A stretch of DNA of 64,000 bases from Xiphias gladius (lineage: Eukaryota; Chordata; Actinopteri; Istiophoriformes; Xiphiidae). Location of the stretch: the NCBI RefSeq assembly GCF_016859285.1, contig NC_053422.1:13129501-13193500 (forward strand). The letters run 5' to 3'. This document shows positions 37,421 through 48,308 of this stretch, one piece after another. Numbering within the stretch: position 1 is the first letter of the stretch; every line of letters starts with the position of its first letter. The notes under the pieces are model-generated. The model ran no database searches. It was not told the origin of the DNA and saw only the letters and a program-made list of their open reading frames with translations. The translations under genes and the position numbers were made by a program.

Positions 37421-37972
37421 CCGCAAAATGAGGTACTTTATGTGCTCAGTCCTGAAGGAGGTGAATAAAACACACCTCAGTGCTGATACCACTCCAAAGA
37501 TAACACTTCTGTGTACAGGAAGGGGAAACACCACGAATAAAGAGGAAAGTAGCTTTGGGAAAGGGAGAAAAAGCAAAGGGAGTAAAAACAATATCTCACC
37601 GGGAGGGGGCGACATTTCCGGATAGAACTGGAAAAAAACACAAAACCCCAAGGTACCCGCCAGCGTAGAAGAAGACGCTTTCCTCCGCCACGACTGGCGC
37701 TAACCAGAAATCTGCAGAAAGGTAGTTTTTGGCGTTATCTTTCTCACATCGCTTTTTAAGTCATTAACGACGTGTATAATAATGTTTATCAGGAACTTAG
37801 AAAACACGCTGATATGGCACGGTTTTTAATATCGGTGGCGTGCTGTTTAATTTAGGAAAAAAGTGTGCACCTTTTGTTGTTATGGACAGCGTCATATACA
37901 AATGAGTGTAATTATTCATTACACTTATTAACAAACTGACTGCACTGTCAGTACAGTTAGTGAGATTATTGG

Positions 37973-38285
37973 GGCTGCAACTAACAATTCTTTTCTTTAT
38001 CGACTAGCATTTTCTCGACTAATCGTTTAGTCTATAAAAACAAAGAATATTTTGAAGTTATCTTGAAAAAAAGATGTCCACCCCCAGTTTCTCGGAGTCC
38101 AGGATGACATCTTCAGACGTCTTGTTTTGTCCGATCAACAGTCCAAACCCCAAAGACATTCAGTTTAAAACGAGACAAAACGGAGAGAAGCAGGAAATCT
38201 TTGCATCTGAAAGGCTTAAAATAGTTCCGATTATTTTTTCTATTGATGGACTAACTGATTGATCGGCTAATTGTTGCAGCTCTAA
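37973..38285 (+). repeat. Interspersed repeat with terminal GGGCTGCAACTAAC / GTTGCAGCTC ends
   Basis: Begins GGGGCTGCAACTAACAATTC and ends AATTGTTGCAGCTCT, giving short imperfect terminal inverted repeats. It matches a family I recognise as very common in percomorph fish. The small size and lack of coding suggest a non-autonomous DNA element. Confidence 0.65.
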
Positions 38286-38696
38286 ACATCAGGCCAATGG
38301 ACATAGTCGATCAATCCACGAGTCAGTCAAATTGTATCTGTATAGCAGTTTTGCAACAGGTTAGTGCAATTAACATTGCTTCACAGGAGACTGACAAGCT
38401 GATAAGACAGTACAAATGTAAATGGTAAAACAATTTGAGACTAATGCACGAGAAATAAAAATGGAGTAAATGTAAAATTTTAAAAATAAAATACATTTAA
38501 AAATAAGATTAAAAACTAGATAAAATAGATTAAGACAGTGACAAATAAAATCAATGACAGGGAATAGAATAATTAAAAAATGAGACTCATATCCGAGGAC
38601 CTGGTCTTGGCGCTCAGGCAGCGGAGTTGTGACTCACTTGTAACTGATTCATAACATTTTTGGGTGAACCAGATTGGACAGTATTATAATTGTCTA

Positions 38697-38845
38697 GGGC
38701 AGCAACTAACGATTATTTTCAGTATCAATTGCCAATTATTGACTTGATTAATCGGTCTGTCTAAAAAATGTCAGGAAGATAATCTATTTCGACCGCTTGT
38801 TTTATGTGATCAACAGTTCAAAACCGGAAAATGTTCCGTTTATCA
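38697..38845 (+). repeat. Partial copy of the GCAACTAACGATTATT repeat family
   Basis: Starts AGGGCAGCAACTAACGATTA and stops within about 65 bp of the rnaseh2c first coding exon. It is a 3'-truncated relative of the copies at 37973 and 42856. Confidence 0.6.
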
Positions 38846-38908
38846 TCTCACTGTGTAATCTATTGTCATTCATGTGTTTTGTCCTCTCCTGTCTCCCGGG
38901 GTTGCAGG

Positions 38909-40613
38909 ATGTCCTGTAACACCAGTGTTACTCGTGTTCACGTGTCATCGGTGGGCCAGGCACAGCGAGCTCCGGTCCACCTTATGCCCTGTGAGATTGA
39001 ACACAACGGGCCGGCCCAGGTCTCACAATACTTCACTGCAACCACAAAAGACCGCAAACATGGTAGACCCAGAATATGTTTAAACTCTGTCCGATTTTTA
39101 GTTTCGCAAAGTTTAAACCCTCTCTACCAGTAGACTACAGATAACTGTTACTCGACCAGTTTGCAGTTCATAGAAAACAGTGTCGGAGCTAAAACCCATA
39201 AAGAAATAATCCCACTAGGACAAATTAGCGAGTCTCAAACAGCTATCGTTTGTGCAATTTTTCCCATTACAGAGAAGACAGTGTCATTCAGAGGACGTGG
39301 GCTGAAGGGGCAGGAGCTCAGCTGTCCACAGGGCTACACTGGCCTGGTGCTGAAAGAGATCAACAAACCCGGCTCTGACCAAGAGGTAACCACCACTGAC
39401 GGCTGACCCGCCGGCCGGGTCAGCCCAAGTGCGAGGCAAAGCACCGACTGCATGGGGCATAAAATCAGTCGTCAGTGGTGTGGGTGAAGAGTGGGTAAAA
39501 ATTCTTCGGTCAAGAATGGAGAGACTCTTAGCTGGATACAAAAAGTGTTTGTAAGCTGTGTTATCTGCCAAAGGTGGGGTTACTAAGTACTGACTTAGCG
39601 GGGTGCCCATACTTTTGCATATGCCACAATTTATTTATTAATTTTTTCTATTCTTTAAGTTCATGAATGAAAAAGGTAGGCGTGCATTAACACTTGAAGA
39701 AAGGCTCACTTTAAATTTTTGCTGTCTGTTGCAGGGGTTGCCTTTACTTATTTTCACTTCAGAAATCAACAAAATTGGCATATTGTCAACAGTTTGTATG
39801 TGTGTCCAGGACAGGACAGTGAGGGTATCCTCTGTGTTTGACAAGCTGACTTACTGGAACCTGGAGACTCCTCCCAATTCCGATGACACCATTGTGATGG
39901 CGATGGATTGGCCAGGGATAGCCGAAGCGGTGGGCTTTTTAAACAAAAATTTCACCTTCATTATTTTTTTAAAAGACTTACCTGTGTCCTCCAGTAGTTG
40001 AATGTTGATCTAACATTAGGTAGACTGCAGTTTAAGATAAGTTCATTTATTTACCCTGTATTTAACCTTTTATCACAAGCATGTCTCAAAGGACTTAACA
40101 GAAATTAAGTTGTTCAAGTCTTACACTCAGTTGTTGACATCAAATGATTAGTGGCTTGTATCATGAACCAGAATTAAAGGTATCAGGATAACTTATGCTG
40201 AGTAATGCTGCAGCTTTTTTTTGTCTCCATGGCATGTCCCAGATTTGAAGGGGTTTCACTTGTCACATAAGCATTAAGTGCTGTGAAAATTAATTCTACA
40301 GCGTAAAAACTTTCTGACAGCTTGTGTTTTCCAGGCCACATGCAGATAATCTGTGGGACTAGTAGATACAATATGGTTCAACTAATAATGGATTTCCGGG
40401 TAGCAGATTTGCTGGTGGAGCAGTGTTGTGGCACCGTCCTTTTTAATTGTTTCTCTTCAGTTTAACAAATATTGACAAAAACAGTTATGTTGACAACAAT
40501 GTTTAATTAGAATATCATTTAGTTGGAAATACAAGAACACACAGGCAGACAGATTTGTAGGTGGACGCTGATATTTTGTCTCTTCACAGATCCACGGGCC
40601 AGTAGAAGACTGA
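38909..40613 (+). CDS. rnaseh2c: Ribonuclease H2 subunit C, complete
   Basis: Noncatalytic subunit of the nuclear RNase H2 trimer, which removes single ribonucleotides and RNA/DNA hybrids; human mutations cause Aicardi-Goutieres syndrome. Four coding exons: 38909-39062, 39273-39385, 39810-39929 and 40590-40613, 411 nt, 136 aa (human 164). Homology blocks: [38 protein letters not shown] and [12 protein letters not shown] with the final IHGPVED. The start codon lies two bases after an acceptor (TTGCAG), so a noncoding first exon is expected upstream, probably near 37.65 kb. A shortened middle linker accounts for most of the length difference. The last exon is only 24 nt and was placed by matching the conserved C-terminus. 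Confidence 0.92.
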
Positions 40614-40806
40614 AGAGAGACCAAACTTCCTGCTAAAGAGGGCAGGTTGGTGTCACCGTGTTAGGAATGAAATGTAAAGTTTGCTGGTTACTGGCCACAG
40701 TCAGTGATAAGACTTCAGAAATGCTAATCAGTTCAGTGTTACTGTTGCAGAGCAATAAGTAACAGGTGCGATGTTTATATTTTTTATATATGTTCTTTTG
40801 TAGTGA

Positions 40807-40822
40807 AATAAAGAAAAATAAA
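40807..40822 (+). terminator. rnaseh2c polyadenylation signals
   Basis: Two AATAAA hexamers (40807-40812 and 40817-40822), about 195-205 nt after the stop codon. Confidence 0.65.
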
Positions 40823-42855
40823 AGATAATGTTGACTGACCAACCTTTGCATTGTTTGATTCACTGAAACATTACAATATTTACACATCGTTTAGTCTGAA
40901 CAGTGTTTATTCACAAGGTAACATTTAGGTTTTGCACACTTGCTACCATGAAACTCTCTAAATAACTGCTGACTCAACTGTCCCTTATGAGTATCCACTC
41001 TCAAACTCCTAGGTTTGTATGGTAATATAAATGCTAATCAATTTTCCGTAGACCAGCTCACCAAACATGTAAAATTGCGTAGAAGGACAAGTTCCAAAGT
41101 GTCAAACAGTCATTGAGGCACAATTAAACTTTAAATTTAAACATTTAAAGAGAAGGCAGAATTACTGCATGTGTCAAAGTGTGCTCATACCGCATATTCA
41201 GTCTTCCACTACAGGAGAAACACTACAGAATAAGCAAAGCCAAACACACAAAGGGCGGATCCTCCCTCACTTCCACCGCTATCCTACCAGGGAATGTAGG
41301 CTTGGACAATTAAACCTGTTTGTCCATTCATAACAACTTTTAGTTGACCTTGATGGGAAACGTTGAAGAAAGTCTATGAAATATGTGAAGGAGAAATCAT
41401 AAGGCTCCTGCATAATAATCATAATAATAATAATAATAAGACAGGACAAGACAGTCACAGTGCTAAGAGAATCCGACTGACTTTACAACAAGTTACTGTT
41501 TTGTCATTTAAATACTGCTAAGGCAGAGAACATTTATTGCAATCTTTATTGTAAATTTTTCCTTACAATAAAGTGGAGGACCTTTCTGTACCATTTAGAG
41601 AATTCAGCCTGTTTGTACAGCTGCCACTTTGATATTTCTGGGTCAGTTGCCTTATTTAGGAATCTTCCCCATCAAAGACTTTTTAGTGCTGAAGGAGATA
41701 AAGAAACAAGGCAAAGTAAAGGTCATTTGGCACCCTTGATTTCCTACTTCAAATACACTGTATACATCTGCTATTGATAAGTTTTATCAAAACCAATGCA
41801 AGGAAAAGCTCATATTTTAAGTTTTATAAGTTATAAAATGGCACAATCTGATTTTTAGAATTTGTGCAGATGTTTGCTGCCACGTGAACAACTGATGGTT
41901 TCAACCTGTAAATAAATCACTAGACAGTACAATGCTGTTACATTTACAACCAGTCAAACTCCGCTGTCACAGAGCCACACTGGAAAAGGCAGTCGTACAA
42001 ATTAAAATTGATTTAACTGATAAAATCAAAACAACAGCTTTCCCTTATCTGTGTCTTGAGTTGATATAGCTAACAATAGGTGTCAGATGTCAAACAACTC
42101 TTTTCATACATGTCCATCATCCCTTCTTCCAACAATAAAGTTTGTTTTATACCCATACAAATGTATAAATAAAAGATCAAGATCTTAAAACAGTACAAAC
42201 CTAAAATGTAAAACGCCTCACAAGTTTAACTAAGAATGGCACAGGTATCAGATCAGTTCTAGGGCTCTACGGAGACAACGGTCATACTTTAACATAAAGT
42301 GTGTTAGTGATGAATGAGTGCCGATATCACTGCCACACCGTTGGCATTTACTCTGTGTGTGTATGAGTAATCATATTTTTGTGTATTTATGGGGATCCAA
42401 ATGTCCTCAATGGACAGATGGGGTGTCTGCAGGGTATTTGCAAATATAAAAATAGTAGACATTATTTCAATAAATTGAGCAGGATGGTTTGAGCCGAGAG
42501 GCTGCACAACTAGTGGCAATTGTGCGAATGTCCTTCTAAATAGGGGCCCACAGAGAAGCAAGTCGTTGAGACCACCTTTTATAGAGTAATTGGGACCCAT
42601 CAGGTAAGTGTCATATGTGAGTATGTATTGGTTTGGGTAGCTTTAGGTGTTTGTTTCTGAAAAAGAACATAAATTAGTAATGAAAATCGAATTAAATGTC
42701 TAGCAATGCCTGAAATCCAGACGATAAATTCTTGCCTGATATTTCTAAAATTTAATTTCAGAAAATTTAAGACTTTAAAAACCCACAGATACCCTGGAAA
42801 TATTTCAAAGTGATGACATTATCTTGGTTCATACTACTTCAATGAACTTTGATTT
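40823..42855. other. Intergenic AT-rich DNA between rnaseh2c and zbtb3
   Basis: Converging 3' flanks. A short (ATA)n run lies at about 41420-41440. The upper part may hold zbtb3 3' UTR. No coding homology seen. Confidence 0.5.
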
Positions 42856-43195
42856 TAGAGCTGCAGCGACTTGGCAATTAATCGATTAGTTGATAGGCAT
42901 AAAATTAATCAGCAACTATTTTTTTTTTTTTTATAATCTATTAATCATGTTGTGTTATAAGAAAAAAAAGACAAAATTCTCTGATTCCAGCTTCTCAAAC
43001 GAGAATATTTTCTGATTATTTTAGTGTTATAATATTTTTGAGGTTTTAACTGTTGGTTGGACAAAACAAGACATTTGAAGAGGCCATCTTGGGCTTTGGG
43101 AAATTGTGATGGACATTTTTCTGACATTTTATAGATATAAAAATTAATTGATTAATTGAGAAAATAAATCGCTAATTGCAGCCCCAATCCATTTA
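42856..43195 (-). repeat. Third copy of the GCAACTAACGATTATT repeat family, reversed
   Basis: Runs from TAGAGCTGCAGCGACTTGGC to TCGCTAATTGCAGCCCC with internal AATCGATTAGTTGATAGG. It is in opposite orientation to the copies near 38 kb and lies about 95 bp beyond the zbtb3 stop, so it is likely within the 3' UTR. Confidence 0.6.
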
Positions 43196-43289
43196 GGGCT
43201 GAAGGTAGAATTAGAGTCAGGATATTAGGTTAAAAAGTTTAGGTATGTGTGTATAAGTATAGAAATACAATGGTGTGTATGTTTGTGTG

Positions 43290-46200
43290 TTACGTAAGAG
43301 GTGGTGGTGGTTGTGGTGGCAGGGCGGGCTCTACATCTGCCTTGCTGCGTTTGGCGGGCAGTGTGTGGTCATGAGCTTTGCGAATGTGCCGGTACAGGTC
43401 GCCCGATTGTGTGTAGCTACGATAGCAGTAGCGGCACTCATAAGGACGTTCACGTGTGTGCACGATGGCATGACGCCTCAGTGTGTACGTGCATGAGAAA
43501 GTCTTCCCACAGACGCCACATGTGGGGACATCCTCCACAAAATTCCCCATAGAGTCCTGAAAGTCCTGGAAGTACGTGGGAGGGTCTGAATGCTGCTGGG
43601 CTGTGGACGGAGGAATGAGGGTGGTGGAAAAGGAGGAGGTTTCCTGGGTGGAAGGGCCGGCACCAGAGGAGGAGGAGGAGGGGGAGAGAGGGAAGGAGTA
43701 GTCATTTGAATGGGATGTCATCTGTAGGAGGCCCTGTGGGTGGGAGTGGAGAAACTGAGGGCTGTTCAGCTCCTCTTCCTGAATGTCATCTTCAAACTCA
43801 TCGTCCACTTCCGTCACTGGTTGTCTCTCTCTGCTTCCCTCTTTCTCCTCCTCCAGCTCTTCGTCAGATATAACAATGGCCTCCACTTTGACTTTCACAT
43901 TCTTTCCATCACTGTTGTCTGTCCTAACTCTGCCCAAATTTATAGTGGTGGGTGAAGCTCCCGTATCCCCCTCAGGTCCCTTAAAGGTTTGTGTCTGAGG
44001 AGTAGTGTGAAAGTCCGAGGTCTGACGTTGGAGTGACATAGCGCTCTGGATCCGGATTTGGGGAGGTGCACGCTGAATCTGCGAGTGTGTCGGGTTGGTT
44101 TTTAAGTATGAGTTGGGTGCTGACGCTTGGATTAACATAACCATCTGTTGTCCTCCACCCGATGTACCTCTCTGGTCAGTATCTGAGGGTTTCCTAACAG
44201 AATCAATGTCATGGGGCAGTCGTAGTATGTCCTGATGTGCGCTGGGGGAGAGGCTGGAAAGAGCAACCACCGAAAGACCACCAGCCTGACTCACTGGGAC
44301 CAGGGATGAAGAAGACGAGGAAGAGGGCTGCTGGTTGCTGGTGTGGCTGGTGAAAGAGAGTAACATAGGAAGACAAAAACAGCGCTTTAGTAACAAAAAA
44401 TAGTTAAAATGTCCTTCAGAACATGGAGGAACAATTTAGTATATACAGAGATGAATGCATTTAAAGTAAAAGGAATCCACGGACTAAATGAATTTTTATT
44501 TAAATATTGGTCACACTTATTTTCTATGATGGATGCAGTGAATTCCATTTTACTGTTCTAATGTATATCATGATATCTGCTTAGGTTTGGAAATCACATG
44601 TTGAGTAGCTGAATACACGGTAACACATCAAATTTCTCAAGCGTTTAGTAAGTTACTTTGCTTTTTTTCAAATTGAGGTAACAAGAATATGTATATGATG
44701 ATTCACGTTAAAATCAAACCATGACAAGGCTGTTTTGACAGAAAATAATAATAAAGGCTGGAAAATATATAAAATTCATAAAAACATCTGTCTGTGAAAT
44801 CTATGAATGCAGGTCATGGGGACCATAGAAGTTGGGTTGAACCTACACTAACTGAGCACTTTTTTAGGAACACCGTACTAATACTGGGTTGGATTTTTCA
44901 GCTGCACATTCTCCTCTTCCACCACATTCCAAAGGTATTGTGTTGGATTCAGATCTGGTGACTGAGGCCAATGAAGTACACTGAACTCATTGTCATGTTC
45001 ATGAAACCAGTTTGAGACAACTTTTGTTTTGTGACATGGTGCATTATCACTCTTAGAAGATGGTAAATTGTGGCCATAGAGGCATGCACATTGTCAGCAA
45101 CAATAATCAGATAGGCTATGGCATTCAAGCCATGACCACCATTAAGGGCCCAAAGTGTGCCAGGAAAATCATTCCCCACACGATTACACCACCATCACCA
45201 GCCCTAACAGACCCTACAATCTGCATTTGTAAACAGAAATCCAGATTCATCAGACCAGGCTACGTTTTTCCAGTCTTCAACTGTTCAGTTTTGGTGAGCC
45301 TGTGCCCAATGCAGCCTCAGATTTCTGTTCTTGGCTGACAAGAGTGGAACCTGATGTTGTATTCTGCTGTTGTAGCCCGTCCGCCTCAAGGTTCGACATG
45401 TGCATTCTGAGATACTTTTTTGCTCACCGCAGTTGTAAAGAGAGGTTATCTGCATTATCGTAGCCTTTTTGTCAGCTTCAACCGGTCTGGCCTCTCCTCT
45501 GACCTCTCTCATCAACAAGGCGTTTTCCGTACACAAACTGCCGCTCACTTGATGTTTTTTGTTTTTCGCATTATTCTGAGTAAACTCTAGAGATTGTTGT
45601 GCGTGAAAATCCCAGGAGATCAGCAGTTTCAGGAATACTCAAACCAACCTGTCTGGCACCAACCATCATGCATTAGTCAATGTCACTGAGATTGGCTGAT
45701 TGGATAATTGCAAGAATAAGCAGGTGTACAGGCATTCCTAATAAAGTGCTCAGTGAGTGTTTAATTTGAAATAAACTCTATAGATACAATGTTATTTCCC
45801 TACTACACAGACTGACAATATGTCATCTGTTGCACTGCACTGATCTCCACCTTTCCCTTTACCCTGCACATCATGTACACATTGTCCAAATACTTGCAAC
45901 CACTATGCACATTTGCCCTGTGCATTTTACTGGAACCACCATTTGAATGCTATGTGCATTTAACAAAACTGTACTTCCCTGAAAGTTCAATCGTATATAT
46001 TGTTTTGTTTTTGTATATTTCCATAATTCTTAAGTTACCTAATTTATCTTTTTTCTGTTTTTAAATGTATTATATGGGTTCAATTGACTTATATTCTACT
46101 TCAAGCTCAGAGCGAGTTCTGTTTATTTTGGGACAAGGATCACACTAAATATTTCTGGCTGCCAACAGGCTTAAAATAAAAACCACTGGTCACACATCTC

Positions 46201-47133
46201 ATATTTAGTGTACAGGGTAAATTGTGTTGTAATTGCAATTGTTTATGTTTTGTATTTTGCCCTGGTTGAAACAGTCAAGACATTTACAACAGACCCATAC
46301 CTGTATGTCTCCGTGGTGCTGCAAGGGCTGCAGAGTGCTGACCCGTCCCCCTGACCTCCAGTCCCCAACCTGGTGTGACCTCCAGAGGCAGGGCCAGACT
46401 GGCCAGCGATGAGGCCCAGCACCAGCTCTCCAACTTGGTGCACAGGAGGGGCATCCATGCCTGGCTGGGTGGTATCAGCGAGGTCCGGGGTCAGAGGAGT
46501 TTGAACTCGTGCCTCTGATGAGCCCCCACCAGTCCTCCGCTCAGACTTCACAGACTCCAACTGCCTCCTCTCGGCCACTACGGACACTGGTGAGAGTGGT
46601 GCTGCCATGGCGACTGGATTCAAGTGGTCTCCTGCCATGGCCACCACAGGTTCAGCTCCACCGCCCCCCCTTCCTTCTCTTCCCGTCTCTATTGTCTTCC
46701 TCACACCAGCGCTTTCTTCGGAGCGAGTGCTGTCTGCCTCAGCCAGAGGGCCTCGTCTCTGCAGTCGTCTCTTGCAAACTCTCACCACCTCGTTCATGTG
46801 CAGAAAACTCGCAGCTGCCAATATGTCCTCCACTGGTGGAGACTCCTCCAGCTGCAGCACACCTTCATAGACAAAGTCCAAGAGCAAGCCAAATGCGGCA
46901 GCTGTGACAATGTCGCTGTCAAGTGTGACAGAGCTGTTGCTTCCGTTTCCACCATTGCCCCCGGGGCAGTCTGAGTAAAACATGTGGAAGAAAGGTGAAC
47001 AGGAGGCCAAAACAGCCCGGTGAGCCAGGAAACGAGATGAGCCCACCAGAACGGTGCAGTCACAGAGGAAGCCCCGCTGGCGCTGGGAACGCAGAGCTGA
47101 CAGGAGCTGCTGCGAATGCTCGGGGAACTCCAT
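43290..47133 (-). CDS. zbtb3: Zinc finger and BTB domain-containing protein 3, complete
   Basis: BTB/zinc finger nuclear protein, presumed DNA-binding transcription regulator. Two coding exons: 46301-47133 and 43290-44346; they join in phase (TETY|SHTSN) to give 1,890 nt, 629 aa. The N-terminal BTB domain ([47 protein letters not shown]) drives dimerisation. A long disordered middle contains the conserved [12 protein letters not shown] stretch found in mammalian ZBTB3. Two C2H2 fingers near residues 554-603 ([20 protein letters not shown] and [20 protein letters not shown]) keep all Cys and His ligands. The start [11 protein letters not shown] was preferred over an upstream in-frame Met because an acceptor (TGACCAACG side, CAG|GTGATGG) sits just before it, implying a noncoding first exon near 47.55 kb. 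The single coding intron holds a dead Tc1-like element. Confidence 0.95.
44845..45765 (-). mobile_element. Degenerate Tc1/mariner-type transposon in zbtb3 intron
   Basis: Left end CTGAGCACTTTTTTAGGAAC and right end (reversed) CTGAGCACTTTATTAGGAAT are near-identical terminal inverted repeats. Inside, minus-strand frames resemble Tc1-like transposase: [16 protein letters not shown] (45285-45360), a DESGF-like catalytic region (45225-45270) and [20 protein letters not shown] (44949-45130). Frameshifts and stops make it inactive. Confidence 0.8.
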
Positions 47134-48308
47134 CACCTGACCAACGGAAAGGATAAGAACGAGAGAAAGCAGAGGCATAAACATAAAGAGACAATGCTGC
47201 TGTCACTGAAATAAATCACTACAGACAGCTCTACGGTCAGCTGCATAAAGAATCCTGAAAAATATTTTTGGTAGGTCTCCCACGATTTCTTTGGATAATA
47301 TTGGCTTGCACAAATTTAACCTTCAGTAAAGAGGATAAAGGGTAAAGAGGAAAAATGGGAGATGTTTTTCTGTTTTGGGCGACAAAGCCCTTTAGCCTTA
47401 GATTTGCTAAATCAGTACAGTGTTATCCCTTAAAACAGGAATAACGTGAACATGTAACAACTAAAAAGAACAAGATTTTAGGACACAAGTTGTAAAATAA
47501 ACATTTCACGGCAACATTTTAAAAAAAAAAAAGGATACTCACGGAAAGAATGGCCCGTTTTTCTCTTTAAACACGGTTTATTTACAGTTGGTTCTTTGGG
47601 GAACTGCCATCCTCTAACGTATCTAACGGCACGTTTCCATGGTGATCCGCCCGAATTTCTCAGTCCATTTGCACGCTTAGTCTAGGACCTTTTCATATCT
47701 GAAAATGTAACGCTACGTACAAACTACACAGCCAAGGGCAAGCAGGTGAGGAAGAAATATGGCAAACAACGTTAAATGTATTATAGAACTATTTTTGCCA
47801 ATACCGAGGTTGTCCCAAAAGGAAAACAGACAGCTCCAGCTCAGCTATGCTAACATTAGTTAGCCAAGTCAGCTCAACCTTCGTTTAAAATCCCAGCACC
47901 GGAAGCTCCGGCGGCCGCAGTTTTCTGTTAGCATCTGTCGGCAGGAGTCTTAAGTTACGCTGAAATAGAAAGCATCCCTTCTGACCTGGGGTGCCTCATA
48001 CTTTCGTGGAAGAGGTGAGTATTTTCTTACCAACAGCTGCTAGCTGTCTGACTGTTTTCCTCCCAGCCAAGATGCAGCTTTTCCTCTGTGGTGGCAGGTT
48101 ACCGCAGCTCGACTCCACCGGCCACACTGCCACCTACAAGCGGATAAGGGGAACAGACAGGAAGTGGGAGCAAACTGCAAATTTGTTGACAGCAGTTTAT
48201 GGACCACCGGTGTGATCTTGTGTAACGTTTCGCTGAATTAAACTCATCACACTATATGTTACACTATCCAACAGCTTCAAATTGAACGACCGGGCTGCCT
48301 GCATTGAC
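47134..48308. promoter_or_regulatory. Bidirectional promoter region between zbtb3 and trpt1
   Basis: The two genes are head to head with starts 1.2 kb apart. CpG-rich sequence peaks at about 47620-47950 (e.g. CCGGAAGCTCCGGCGGCCGC), including CCGGAAG ETS-type sites typical of TATA-less promoters. A donor-like GTGAGTA on the minus strand near 47541 may end the noncoding zbtb3 exon, and a 5' UTR exon of trpt1 probably lies at 47.9-48.2 kb. Confidence 0.6.

Larger units (their letters stand above)
37421..38908. other. rnaseh2c upstream region
   Basis: A CpG-richer patch at about 37600-37700 is the likely promoter and noncoding first exon of rnaseh2c. The remainder is AT-rich and contains two copies of an interspersed repeat. 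No other gene seen. Confidence 0.45.

Noticed and set aside
47991-48215. 74-codon frame upstream of trpt1 as a possible extra N-terminus
   Set aside because: No resemblance to Tpt1 proteins, and it ends in a stop before the recognised first exon; more likely 5' UTR sequence.
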